From positions 806,001 through 870,000 of the forward strand of contig NZ_CP108006.1 of the NCBI RefSeq assembly GCF_036127095.1: a stretch of DNA of 64,000 bases, read 5' to 3'. The translations under genes were made by a program, and so were the position numbers. The notes below the pieces were generated by a model, which worked only from the letters and a program-made list of their open reading frames with translations, was not told where the DNA came from and did no database searches. Of this stretch, positions 8,322-16,612 are shown in pieces; the first letter of the stretch is position 1, and each line of letters begins with the position of its first letter. The DNA is from Streptomyces sp. NBC_00335 (GTDB taxonomy: Bacteria > Actinomycetota > Actinomycetes > Streptomycetales > Streptomycetaceae).

Positions 8322-9452
8322 TCAGCCGGCCTTCACATCGGTCCAGGCGGCGTCGCGGAGCTGCTCGCCCTTGGCCGTGCCGTTGCGGAAGTAGAGGTCG
8401 TTCTTGAGGTCGGCCGCCGTCACCTGGCACTGGGGGAAGGGCTCCACGAGCGCGGCGTACGTGTCCTCGCTGCCGCGGACCGGCATGGGGTAGCCGATGT
8501 ACTCGATGTTCCTCTTCACGTTTTCCGGGCGGAGCATGTAGTCGATGAAGAGCATCGCGGTCCCGGGGTGCTGCGCGTTGACGGGTATCGCGTAACAGTC
8601 GGAGTTGAGGGGAGCGCCCTCGCGGGCGACTTCGAAGCCGAAGACGGACGGGTCCTCCGCCTGGGCGAGCATGGCGGCCATGTCCCCGCTCCACGCCTGG
8701 GTCATATCGGCGTTGCCGTTGAGCAGGTTGTTGTAACTGTCGCTGGAGAAGCCGCGCAGGCGGGGGCGGAGCGAGCGCAGGGTGTCGGTGACGCGCGAGA
8801 GATCGCCCTGGTCGTCGGTGGTGAGGCCGAGGCCGAGCTTGAGCGCGCCCAGGCCGAGCACCTCGTCGCGGTCGTCGAGTACGAAGACCTTGCCCTTGGC
8901 CTGCTCGTTCCACAGGTCGTCCCAGGAACCGGTCAGTTCGCCGAGCCGGTCGCGGCGCCAGCCGATGCCGGTCTTGTACATGGTGAAGGGCACGGTGTGC
9001 CGGGAGCGGGGGTCGTACCAGGGGTCGGCGAAGTAGTCGTAGCCGCCGAACACGGCCTCGGCGTTCTTCAGCCGGGTGTGGTCGATCGTGCGCAGCCTGC
9101 CCCCGGCGGCGAGGCGCTGGGACCACTTCGCCGTGGGGAAGATGATGTCGTACTGGTTCCCGGAGTTGAGCTTGGCGGCCATGCCTTCCATCGAGTCGAA
9201 GTTCGACTGGACGACCTTGACGCCGTACTCCTTCTCGAAGCCTTGGAAGACGGCCGGGTCGACGAAGTCGGCCCAGTTGAAGTAGACGAGGTCGCCGTCG
9301 ACCTTGACGTCGATCGGCGCCTCCTCGGCCGCTGTGCCGGCCGGATCGTCACCGGACGCGAATCCGCAGCCGGCTGCCGCGAGGCCGAGGGCGGCGGCGG
9401 TGCCGGCGCGGAGGAGGGAGCGTCTGGACAGGGGGTGTGCCTCGGGGGACAT
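8322..9452 (-). CDS. Polyamine-type ABC substrate-binding lipoprotein (PotD-like)
   Basis: This 376-residue extracellular binding protein carries a twin-arginine-like signal (SRRSLLRAG) ending in a lipobox (LAAAGC, Cys29). It should therefore be a Tat-exported lipoprotein. The mature part follows the PotD pattern: VYFNWADFVDP near the start, YDIIFPT and the W-S-G-D-M substrate region. PotD-like proteins bind spermidine or putrescine, but relatives bind choline-type amines and other cations, so the ligand is open. It is second in the operon after the Rieske gene. Confidence 0.9.
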   Translation of the reverse strand: MSPEAHPLSRRSLLRAGTAAALGLAAAGCGFASGDDPAGTAAEEAPIDVKVDGDLVYFNWADFVDPAVFQGFEKEYGVKVVQSNFDSMEGMAAKLNSGNQYDIIFPTAKWSQRLAAGGRLRTIDHTRLKNAEAVFGGYDYFADPWYDPRSRHTVPFTMYKTGIGWRRDRLGELTGSWDDLWNEQAKGKVFVLDDRDEVLGLGALKLGLGLTTDDQGDLSRVTDTLRSLRPRLRGFSSDSYNNLLNGNADMTQAWSGDMAAMLAQAEDPSVFGFEVAREGAPLNSDCYAIPVNAQHPGTAMLFIDYMLRPENVKRNIEYIGYPMPVRGSEDTYAALVEPFPQCQVTAADLKNDLYFRNGTAKGEQLRDAAWTDVKAG

Positions 9453-9570
9453 GCGGGGTCCTCTCCGTAGGGGGCCGTGGGGGGACGGCGGTTGGGACGA
9501 CGTGCGGGGGGCGGCGTAGCGGGCGTGACGTGGAGGGCGCAGGGCGAACGAAGGGTGTCTCAGGGGTGGT

Positions 9571-10821
9571 TCAGCGCTCGGCGCCGGCCGCGTCGGCCGC
9601 GTCGGGATCGGCGCCGGCGTCCAGGTCCGCCCGGATGCGGCCGGCGAACCAGGCGACCGCCGACTCGCGGCGGGACAGCGGGCCGGGTTCGAAGCCGGGG
9701 GTGGAGAGCCCCTTCTGTACGCGGGCGACCAGCTCGACGTCCTCGTCGTTGGTGATCCAGCCGATGTGGATGTTCAGGCGCCGGGCGAGGCGGGTGCGCA
9801 GGCCCGTACCGCGCCGGGTGTAGAACGCGCCGGGGACGGCGACCCGGTCCACGGCCGTCGGGATCGCGGTCCAGGCCAGGACGTGGTCGGGGTAGAAGTC
9901 GATGAGGGTGTTCGGGTAGATGACCGCGTACCGCCAGATCCGCCGGTCGGCTTCGGTGAGGCCGGGCATGGGGGCGGCGATGCGCTGGTAGAGGCGTTCG
10001 GCCCAGTTCGAGGACGGCTTGTCCCGCAGGGGCGAGGCGAAGAGTGCGTAGGACTCCTCGATCTCGCAGGTGTAGGCCTGGTAGTCGAGCAACCGCATCA
10101 GGCCGGGGTGGGCCACCGGCACGTGGTAGCCCTCCAGGTAGTTGTCGACCGTCACCTTCCAGTTGGCCTCCTGGACCTCGGCTCCGGCCAGGTCGTGGAT
10201 CCGGGCGCGGCCGACCGGCACCAGGCCGGCCCCGGCGTAGTGACCGACGGCCTCGGCGAGCCCGGCGCACTGCTGCGCCAGGGGCACGGCATCGAGGTCG
10301 AGGTTGACGAAGACGAAGCCGAGGAAGGATTCGACGCGGGCCGGGAGCAGGCCGAGCGCGGGCTTGTCGAGGCAGGGGATCTGCCGCGCCTCCGGGGCTC
10401 CGACCAGGCTTCCGTCGAGGCGGTAGGTCCAGCCGTGGTAGGGGCAGCGGATCGCTTTCCCCTCCGGTTCGGGGGCCGTGACCAGGCGCGTTCCGCGGTG
10501 GCGGCACACGTTGAGGTGGGCGGCGAGGGCGCCGTCCTCGGTGCGGACCACGAGTACCTCGCGGCCCGCGACGGTGGCGGCGAGCCGGGCGCCCGGGTTC
10601 GGCAGGTCGGACTCGTGGCAGACGAGCTGCCAGGCCTTGGCGAAGACCTGGCGGACCTCCTCGGCGGCCGTGTCGGGATCGGTGTAGTAGCGGGCCGACA
10701 GGGCGGGCCCGGGGACATCGGGGACCGGCGGGGCGGCGGGGACCGGCTGATCGGTGGGGACCGGCTGGTCGGTGGGGACCGGCTGATCGGTGGGGGGCTT
10801 CTCGGGGGCTCTGGAGTGCAT
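9571..10821 (-). CDS. Rieske non-heme iron oxygenase alpha subunit, choline-monooxygenase/GbcA-like
   Basis: This 416-residue protein has the Rieske [2Fe-2S] ligands CRH (Cys106, His108) and CPYHGW (Cys126, His129). Its mononuclear-iron signature DNYLEGYHVPVAHPGL (His233, His238) is of the type seen in choline monooxygenase, glycine-betaine and carnitine Rieske enzymes. Such enzymes hydroxylate or split quaternary amines. Start ATG 10821 is preceded by GGAGGAG. The first 30 residues contain a threefold PTDQPV repeat that looks disordered. It heads the operon with the PotDBCA importer, 118 nt before potD. No classical GbcB-type reductase is adjacent; the NuoF-like/ferredoxin pair across the promoter is the best candidate electron source. 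Confidence 0.88.
   Translation of the reverse strand: MHSRAPEKPPTDQPVPTDQPVPTDQPVPAAPPVPDVPGPALSARYYTDPDTAAEEVRQVFAKAWQLVCHESDLPNPGARLAATVAGREVLVVRTEDGALAAHLNVCRHRGTRLVTAPEPEGKAIRCPYHGWTYRLDGSLVGAPEARQIPCLDKPALGLLPARVESFLGFVFVNLDLDAVPLAQQCAGLAEAVGHYAGAGLVPVGRARIHDLAGAEVQEANWKVTVDNYLEGYHVPVAHPGLMRLLDYQAYTCEIEESYALFASPLRDKPSSNWAERLYQRIAAPMPGLTEADRRIWRYAVIYPNTLIDFYPDHVLAWTAIPTAVDRVAVPGAFYTRRGTGLRTRLARRLNIHIGWITNDEDVELVARVQKGLSTPGFEPGPLSRRESAVAWFAGRIRADLDAGADPDAADAAGAER
10741..10794. repeat. Three 18-bp tandem repeats inside the Rieske gene
   Basis: The unit GACCGGCTGATCGGTGGG occurs three times in a row, with one changed base in the middle copy. It encodes the threefold PTDQPV repeat at the N terminus of the Rieske protein. 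The unit length keeps the reading frame. Confidence 0.85.
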
Positions 10822-10922
10822 CGGGTGACTCCTCCGTACCGGCGGTGCGGCGGTCGGTCTCGGCGGTGGACATCGAGACGACACGGCGGTGGGCAGCGGG
10901 CCGGGGCGGACGCCGAGGCCTT

Positions 10923-10940
10923 GCTGACCGATTGGACAGC
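10923..10940. promoter_or_regulatory. TetR-type operator O2
   Basis: GCTGACCGATTGGACAGC matches 16 of 18 positions of operator O1 at 10980-10997. It lies just downstream of a leftward promoter candidate, so it would cover the transcription start of the Rieske-pot operon. Its centre is 57 bp from that of O1. Confidence 0.65.
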
Positions 10941-10941
10941 C

Positions 10942-10970
10942 AGATTGCTGGCTGATTTCCGCCGGGTCAA
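10942..10970 (-). promoter_or_regulatory. Leftward promoter candidate for the Rieske-pot operon
   Basis: On the minus strand TTGACC (10970-10965) is followed after 17 nt by CAATCT (10947-10942). The box abuts operator O2. This is a by-eye match to a housekeeping-type promoter. Confidence 0.45.
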
Positions 10971-10973
10971 GAC

Positions 10974-11003
10974 TTGTACGCTGACCGATCGGTCAGCTAG
11001 CGT
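10974..11003 (+). promoter_or_regulatory. Rightward promoter candidate for the NuoF/acyl-CoA operon
   Basis: TTGTAC (10974-10979) and TAGCGT (10998-11003) are separated by 18 nt. The spacer is exactly the perfect operator palindrome O1, the classic arrangement for TetR-type repression. A long leader of about 220 nt then precedes the first gene; nothing recognisable is seen in it. Confidence 0.55.
10980..10997. promoter_or_regulatory. TetR-type operator O1 (perfect palindrome)
   Basis: GCTGACCGATCGGTCAGC is an 18-bp perfect palindrome of the form typical for TetR-family operators. It fills the -35/-10 spacer of the rightward promoter. The TetR gene that ends this operon (18962-19594) is the natural candidate for binding it, although that is inferred. 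Confidence 0.75.
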
Positions 11004-11229
11004 AATTCTCGTCGCTGCACCGGAGTTCATCCACTTCTGGGCCCTTTGTCTGGCCGGACGCAGCCCCGCCGCCCTGGCACCCGCCCGGGCCGGCACCCCC
11101 TCCTCCATCCCTTCTTGCCGCACGCCGTCGGCGTCCCCCGCGGTGAGCCCGGGGCATCTCCTCCCCGCCCCGGGCTCCCCGTCACCGGCCCGGCGGCCCA
11201 CGGCACCCCCATCCCTCCCGGAGGCACGC

Positions 11230-11703
11230 ATGAGCGGTCGTCGCCGTCTGGACTGGCTCGGGCTCACCCCCGAACCGGAGCGGGAACTGCCCGCTGCGGT
11301 CGCCGCCCTCCGCGCCTCCTCGCGCCATCCCCCTACGAAGCCCACGGGGCCCAGGGAGCCCCCCGGCCCCGCCCGTCCCCTGAATCCCGAACCGCCGGCA
11401 GAGCTGGTGGCCTCCGAGCGGCGCCGCCTGGAGCGCCTGATCCTGCGGGGCAGCCGGCGCGGCTGGCTGCGCTACCTGGCCGAGGTCACCACCCTGGTGA
11501 CCGCCGTTGCCGACGGTGCCGACGGCCCCGGGCAGGGCGACCGCCCGGCCGCCCTCCTCGCCGGCGAGGTGGTCCTCGACCACCACCGGATGCTGATCGG
11601 CCTCCCGGGAACGGGCTACGCCACCGCCGCCGGGGACCGCGCCGCACTTGAGCGCGCCGTACGGACCCTGCGCACCAACTCCCCGACAGGAAGCAGCCGA
11701 TGA
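11230..11703 (+). CDS. Hypothetical protein, first gene of the NuoF/acyl-CoA operon
   Basis: I do not recognise this 157-residue protein. It begins SGRRRLDWLGL, has a Pro-rich stretch around residues 35-55 (a likely linker) and an alpha-helical C-terminal half with few hydrophobic segments and no cysteines that could hold a cluster. ATG 11230 follows a good GGAGG. The stop overlaps the NuoF-like start by 4 nt (ATGA), so it is probably coupled to it and may be an accessory or partner of that flavoprotein. Confidence 0.7.
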   Translation: MSGRRRLDWLGLTPEPERELPAAVAALRASSRHPPTKPTGPREPPGPARPLNPEPPAELVASERRRLERLILRGSRRGWLRYLAEVTTLVTAVADGADGPGQGDRPAALLAGEVVLDHHRMLIGLPGTGYATAAGDRAALERAVRTLRTNSPTGSSR

Positions 11704-13016
11704 CCACGATCCGATTCCCGACGGGGCGGCCGACGGGCTCCGTGCTCGGGGCCGCACCGGACACGGCGGAGGACGCGGAGGCGTACCTCGCCACCGGCGG
11801 CTACGCCGACGCCACCGGCCCGGACGAGCTGCTGCGCCACCTCGCCGCATCCGGTCTGCGCGGGCGCGGCGGGGCCGGCTTCCCGGCCGCCGTCAAGCTC
11901 CGTGCCGTCCGCGAGCACGGCGGGGTCCCGGTGGTGGTGGCGAACGGCGAGGAGGGCGAGCCCGGTTCGGTCAAGGACCGCTGGCTGCTGCGGGCCAGAC
12001 CCCACCTGGTCCTCGACGGCCTCGCCCGCGCCGCAGCCATCACCGGGGCCACCCGCGGCTACGTCTACGTCTCGGACCCGGTGGCCGCAGCCCGCGTCCG
12101 CCGGGCCCTCGCCGAACGGGAGCCGTGGCTGCCCGTGGAGGTCGTCGAGACCGCCCACACCTACGTCGCCGGGGAGGAGAGCGCGGTCGTCCGCCGGATC
12201 GACGGCGGGCCCGCCCTGCCGACCGCCAAACCGCCCCGCCCCTTCGAGCGCGGTGTCGGCGGCGCGCCGACCCTGGTGTCCAACGTCGAGACGCTCGCCC
12301 GCATCGCCCTCACCGCCACCCGCCCCGGCCTGCGGCAGGCGATCGCCCGCTCCACCCTGGTGACCCTGTCCGGCGGGAGCGCGGTCCCCCTCCTGGCCGA
12401 AGTCGCCTACGGAGCCCCCCTGCGCACGCTGGCCGCCTCGCTCGGCGTCCCGGACCCGGCCGGGGCCCTGATGGGCGGACTGTTCGGCGGACTCGTCCAC
12501 GCCCGCGCCCTGGACCTCCCCCTCGAACCGGGCGCGCTCGCCGCCGCGGGCACCGGGCTGGGCTGCGGAGCGATCCGCTTCCTCGCCGCCGGAGCCTGCC
12601 CCGTGAGCACCGCCGCCGACGCCGTCGGCCACCTCGCGGCGGAGAGCGCACGGCAGTGCGGGGTCTGCGTCTCGGGCACCGCGGCGGTCCGCGACGCCGT
12701 GTACGCCCTCGCCGCGGGCACCGCCGCGCCCGACATCCCCGCCCGGTTGGAGCGGTGGTCGCTGGGGCTGCGCGGGCGCGGCGCGTGCGGCCTGCTCGAC
12801 GCTGCCGCCGGCCTCGCCGGCAGCCTGCTGACCGCCTTCCCCGGACCCGTCCGGTCCCACCTGCGGGGGTCCTGTCCGAGCTGCGCCGCCGCCCTGCCCG
12901 GGCGTGGCCACGGGGGCCGCCTCGCCGTGGCCGTACCGGAGGTCGCCGGGGCGGCCTTGGACGCCGCGGACGCCGTGACCGTACCCCGCTCGCCCGTGCT
13001 GAAAGGAACACCGTGA
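11700..13016 (+). CDS. NuoF-like NADH:acceptor flavoprotein
   Basis: This 438-residue protein resembles the NADH/FMN-binding subunit of complex I. It has GLRGRGGAGFPAA (residues 52-64, NADH/FMN loop), ANGEEGEPGS (81-90), YVAGEESAV, an SLBB-like middle region and a C-terminal iron-sulfur domain. In NuoF the [4Fe-4S] ligands follow a CxxCxxC plus distant C pattern. Here the first position is Ala317, with Cys320, Cys323 and Cys363 kept, so the cluster may be altered; extra Cys392 and Cys395 follow. It is not in a nuo operon. With the next-door ferredoxin it could pass electrons from NADH to the Rieske oxygenase or take electrons from the acyl-CoA dehydrogenases. Confidence 0.82.
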   Translation: MTTIRFPTGRPTGSVLGAAPDTAEDAEAYLATGGYADATGPDELLRHLAASGLRGRGGAGFPAAVKLRAVREHGGVPVVVANGEEGEPGSVKDRWLLRARPHLVLDGLARAAAITGATRGYVYVSDPVAAARVRRALAEREPWLPVEVVETAHTYVAGEESAVVRRIDGGPALPTAKPPRPFERGVGGAPTLVSNVETLARIALTATRPGLRQAIARSTLVTLSGGSAVPLLAEVAYGAPLRTLAASLGVPDPAGALMGGLFGGLVHARALDLPLEPGALAAAGTGLGCGAIRFLAAGACPVSTAADAVGHLAAESARQCGVCVSGTAAVRDAVYALAAGTAAPDIPARLERWSLGLRGRGACGLLDAAAGLAGSLLTAFPGPVRSHLRGSCPSCAAALPGRGHGGRLAVAVPEVAGAALDAADAVTVPRSPVLKGTP

Positions 13017-13204
13017 AACTCCTGCTGGACTCCACCCGCTGCCAGGGCTACGGACTGTGCCAGGAACACGCACCCCACCTGGTCGAACTCGACGAGTGGG
13101 GCTACGCGAAGGTCATCGCCGTCGCCGTCCCGCCCGGTGGCGAGGAAGCGGCGCGCGCCTGCGCCGAGAGCTGCCCCAATTCCGCGCTCCGAGTGGAGAA
13201 GTGA
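13013..13204 (+). CDS. Small ferredoxin ([3Fe-4S]-type)
   Basis: This 63-residue ferredoxin starts at GTG 13013, overlapping the NuoF-like stop by 4 nt. Cysteines lie at Cys10 and Cys16 (CxxxxxC) and at Cys50 and Cys54, the latter followed by Pro (ESCP), the usual pattern of short actinobacterial ferredoxins that often serve P450s and oxygenases. The protein is acidic. No P450 gene is in the window, so its partner is more likely the NuoF-like protein and the Rieske enzyme or the acyl-CoA dehydrogenases. Confidence 0.88.
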   Translation: MKLLLDSTRCQGYGLCQEHAPHLVELDEWGYAKVIAVAVPPGGEEAARACAESCPNSALRVEK

Positions 13205-13205
13205 C

Positions 13206-15290
13206 ATGGGACGCGATCTGACCGCCCTCTTCGACCCGTGCTCGGTCGCCGTGGTCGGCGCCAGCGACGATCCGGCGAAGTACGGCCACGCGGTGGCCTC
13301 CCAGGCGCTCCGCGCCGATGGCCGGCGCCCGGTGCACCTGGTGAACCGGCGCGGCGGCACCGTACTCGGCAGACGGGCGGCCCCGTCCCTGGCCGCGATC
13401 GGCGAACCCGTCGAGCTGGTGGTGATCTCCGTCCCCGGCAGCGGCTTCGAGGCCGCCGTGGAAGACGCCCTGGCCTGCGGGGCGAAGGCGATCGTCGGCA
13501 TCACCGCCGGCTTCGCCGAGGCCGGACCGGAGGGAGCGGCCCGCCAGCGCGCGGTCGTCGCCCGGGTCCGGGAGGCCGGAGCCGTGCTCGTCGGCCCCAA
13601 CTGCCTGGGCATCGCCGACAACACGACCGAGCTGTACCTCGCCTCGGACCGTTTCGCGCCCGGCGGCACCGCCCTGCTGAGCCAGAGCGGCAACCTCGCC
13701 CTCGAACTCCAGCTGCGCGGCGCTCCGCACGGCCTGGGCTTCTCCCGGTTCGTCTCCCTCGGCAACCAGGCCGACGTCACCCTCGTCGACCTCGTCGAGG
13801 ACTGCGCCCGGCACGAGGCCACCACGGCGATCGCCGTGTACGCCGAGGACTTCGGCGACGGCAGGGCCTTCGCCGCGGCCGCCGCCGCGGCGGGCAAGCC
13901 GGTGGTCCTGCTCACCGCCGGGCGCGGCTCCGCCTCCGCCCGCAGCGCACAGTCGCACACCGGGGCGCTCACCACCTCGGCCGACGTCGTGGCCGCCGCC
14001 TGCCGCGACGCGGGGGTGGAACTCGTACGCACTCCACGGGAGATGACCGTCGTACTGGCAGCCGTGAGCAGCCGGCCCGGACCTCTTGGGGGAGGCCGCC
14101 GGACCGCGGTCTTCACCGACGGCGGCGGCCACGGGGCGATCGCGGCCGACGCCGCCGAGGACGCCGGGCTCGACGTGCCGGAGCTCGCCGAGGCGACCCA
14201 GGCAGGGCTGCGGACCGTGCTGTGGCCGCAGTCCGCGGTCGGCAATCCGGTCGACCTGGCGGGGATGGGCGAGCAGCAGCCCCTCTCGTACGCCGACGCG
14301 GTCGGGCACCTGCTCGCCGCCGAGGAGGTCGACGCGGTCCTGATGACGGGCTACTTCGGCGGGTACGCCGCGTCCGAGGGCGGCCTGGGCGGCGGCCAGG
14401 CGACCGGCTCCGTGCTCGCGGAGGGCGAGACCCGGGCCGCCGAGAAGATCGTCACCCACCTCGCGGAGTCGCCCAAACCCCTGGTCGTGCAGTCGATGTA
14501 TCCCGGGTCGCCGAGCTGCCGGGTGCTGGCCGGGGCCGGGATACCGGTGTTCGCCGCCACCGAGGACGCCGCCCGCGCGCTGTCGGCGATGACCGGCCGG
14601 GCGGCGGGCTCCGCATCGCGACTGGCCGCGCTGCCCGCACTCCCCGCCGCCGCCGCGCCGCTGCGGGATCCGGGGTACCACGCGGTGCGCGGGCTGCTCG
14701 GCGCCGCCGGTGTGCCCTTCCCGGCCGCGCGGGAGGTCACCGACGAGGCCGGAGTGCTGGCCGCGGCCGCGGAGTTCGAGGGTCCGTACGTACTGAAGGC
14801 CCTGCACCTCCTGCACAAGTCCGACGCGGGTGGCGTGGCGCTGCGCCTGGCCGGCCGGGAGGAACTCCTCGCCGCCTACCGGGACATGCGCGCCCGGCTC
14901 GGCGCCGGCGCGTACTCGGTCGAGGCGATGGCGGACCTCTCGGACGGGGTCGAACTGATCGTGGGCGTGAACCGCGACCCCCGCTTCGGACCGGTGGCCA
15001 TGGTCGGGCTCGGCGGGGTCCTCACCGAGACCCTGCGCGACGTGGCCTTCGCGCTGGCGCCCGTACCGGCGCGGCGGGCCGAGGAGTTGCTGCGGGGGCT
15101 GCGGAGCGCCGCCCTGCTCGCGGGTGTCCGCGGCCGGCCCGCCCTCGACGTGGCCGCCGCAGCCGCCGTGATCGAACGCATCACGACGGTGGCCGCCGCG
15201 CATCCCGAGATCGCCGAGCTGGAGGTCAACCCGCTCCTGGTCCGCCCGGACGGCGCCCTGGCACTGGACGCGCGGGCCGTCCTGGGCTGA
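13206..15290 (+). CDS. NDP-forming acyl-CoA synthetase (acetate-CoA ligase family)
   Basis: This 694-residue protein has the fused layout of ADP-forming acyl-CoA synthetases: an N-terminal CoA-binding Rossmann domain (VAVVGASDDPAKYG, residues 14-27), a succinyl-CoA-ligase-like domain with GPNCLGI and the phospho-histidine region AQSHTGAL, and a C-terminal ATP-grasp domain (about 480-694). It would activate a carboxylic acid to its CoA thioester for the dehydrogenases that follow. ATG 13206 lies 1 nt after the ferredoxin stop. The substrate cannot be read from sequence. Confidence 0.88.
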   Translation: MGRDLTALFDPCSVAVVGASDDPAKYGHAVASQALRADGRRPVHLVNRRGGTVLGRRAAPSLAAIGEPVELVVISVPGSGFEAAVEDALACGAKAIVGITAGFAEAGPEGAARQRAVVARVREAGAVLVGPNCLGIADNTTELYLASDRFAPGGTALLSQSGNLALELQLRGAPHGLGFSRFVSLGNQADVTLVDLVEDCARHEATTAIAVYAEDFGDGRAFAAAAAAAGKPVVLLTAGRGSASARSAQSHTGALTTSADVVAAACRDAGVELVRTPREMTVVLAAVSSRPGPLGGGRRTAVFTDGGGHGAIAADAAEDAGLDVPELAEATQAGLRTVLWPQSAVGNPVDLAGMGEQQPLSYADAVGHLLAAEEVDAVLMTGYFGGYAASEGGLGGGQATGSVLAEGETRAAEKIVTHLAESPKPLVVQSMYPGSPSCRVLAGAGIPVFAATEDAARALSAMTGRAAGSASRLAALPALPAAAAPLRDPGYHAVRGLLGAAGVPFPAAREVTDEAGVLAAAAEFEGPYVLKALHLLHKSDAGGVALRLAGREELLAAYRDMRARLGAGAYSVEAMADLSDGVELIVGVNRDPRFGPVAMVGLGGVLTETLRDVAFALAPVPARRAEELLRGLRSAALLAGVRGRPALDVAAAAAVIERITTVAAAHPEIAELEVNPLLVRPDGALALDARAVLG

Positions 15291-15357
15291 GCCCGGTACG
15301 CCCCTTCCAATCCTCAACTCACCTGCTACTTACGACCCTTAGGCACCGGAGCACGCC

Positions 15358-16533
15358 ATGGACTTCCGCTACACGCCCGAGCAGGCCGATCTCAAGGCCC
15401 GCGCCGCCGCCTACGCACGACTCCTGATGGGGTACGAAGACCAGTCCGAGGAAGCGGGCGGCCCGCTGCCCGCCGAGACGGTCCGCGAACTGACCCGCGC
15501 CGCCATGGACGCCGGGGTCTACGCGATCAACATGCCCGCCGCCTGGGGCGGGGCCGGCCTGTCCCTGCTGGACCAGGTCATCGTCGAGGAGGAGTTCGGC
15601 AAGGTCACCAACTGCCTCTGGGACATCCCCTGGCGGCCCGCGAACGTCCTCGCCCACGGCACCGAGGCGCAGCGCGAGAAGTACCTCCTGCCCGTGATCC
15701 GGGGCGAGCGCTTCGATGCGTTCGCGGTCACCGAACCCGGTGCGGGCTCGGACCCCGGCTCGTGCACGAGCACGGCGACACGCACCGAGGGCGGCTGGCT
15801 GCTCAACGGTGAGAAGTGGTTCGTGACCTGCGGTGACATCGCCGACTTCCTGCTGGTGCAGGCCGATGCGGGCCCGGAGCGGGCCGCGACCCTGTTCTTC
15901 GTGGACAAGGGGGCCGCGGGCGTCGAGATGACGCGGGTCCCCCGGTTCATGCACTCGGCGGTGAACGGGCACCCCGAGTTCACCTTCACCGATGTCTTCG
16001 TCGCCGACGAGGACGTGCTCGGCGGGGTCGGCAACGGCTACGAGCTGACGAAGGAGTGGTTCACGGACGAGCGCCTGATGATCGCCGCCCGGACCGTCGG
16101 AGCGGCGGAGCGCGCCCTGGAACTCGCCCGCGACTGGGCCGTCGGCCGCCGCCAGTTCGGCTCCCCCATCGCCGACTTCCAGCTGATCCAGGGCATGCTC
16201 GCCGACTGCGCCGTCGACATCGCCGTCAACCGCGCCTACACCCACCAGGTCGCCTGGGAGGCCGACCAGCCGCACACCGACCCCAAGACCCTGCACGCCA
16301 AGGCCTCGACGGCGAAGCTCGCCGCGAGCGAGGCCGCGGGACGGGTCATCGACCGGTGCGTCCAGATCTTCGGGGGCCGCGGCTACGACCGCTCGTACCC
16401 CGTCGAGCGGATGTACCGGGAACTGCGCGTCGACCGGATCTGGGAGGGCACCTCCGAGATCCAGCGCCTGATCATCGCCAACGAGCTCGTCAAGCGGGGT
16501 ACGGGGGCGCTCGCGCTGCCCGGCCGCTCCTAA
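15358..16533 (+). CDS. Acyl-CoA dehydrogenase 1
   Basis: This 391-residue flavoenzyme has the acyl-CoA dehydrogenase domains in order: alpha-helical N domain, beta middle domain with FAVTEPGAGSDPG and NGEKWFVTCGD, and a helical C domain ending in IWEGTSEIQR, which holds the catalytic-base glutamate. It oxidises an acyl-CoA to the 2-enoyl-CoA using FAD. A second copy of the same length follows at once. The C-domain DNA shares a 115-bp identical stretch with that copy. The two may form a heteromer or act on successive substrates. Confidence 0.92.
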   Translation: MDFRYTPEQADLKARAAAYARLLMGYEDQSEEAGGPLPAETVRELTRAAMDAGVYAINMPAAWGGAGLSLLDQVIVEEEFGKVTNCLWDIPWRPANVLAHGTEAQREKYLLPVIRGERFDAFAVTEPGAGSDPGSCTSTATRTEGGWLLNGEKWFVTCGDIADFLLVQADAGPERAATLFFVDKGAAGVEMTRVPRFMHSAVNGHPEFTFTDVFVADEDVLGGVGNGYELTKEWFTDERLMIAARTVGAAERALELARDWAVGRRQFGSPIADFQLIQGMLADCAVDIAVNRAYTHQVAWEADQPHTDPKTLHAKASTAKLAASEAAGRVIDRCVQIFGGRGYDRSYPVERMYRELRVDRIWEGTSEIQRLIIANELVKRGTGALALPGRS

Positions 16534-16612
16534 CGGGCCCCGCGCCACCGCCTGCCACCGCCTGCCACCCCGCAACCACGATCACGATCTCAAGGACGAG
16601 GACGAACAGACC

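Noticed and set aside
13013..13204. Ferredoxin as partner of a cytochrome P450.
   Set aside because: No P450 heme-binding motif is present in any gene of the window.
13113..15317. A 734-codon minus-strand frame opposite the acyl-CoA synthetase.
   Set aside because: The plus-strand product has intact CoA-binding and ATP-grasp motifs; this is its shadow.
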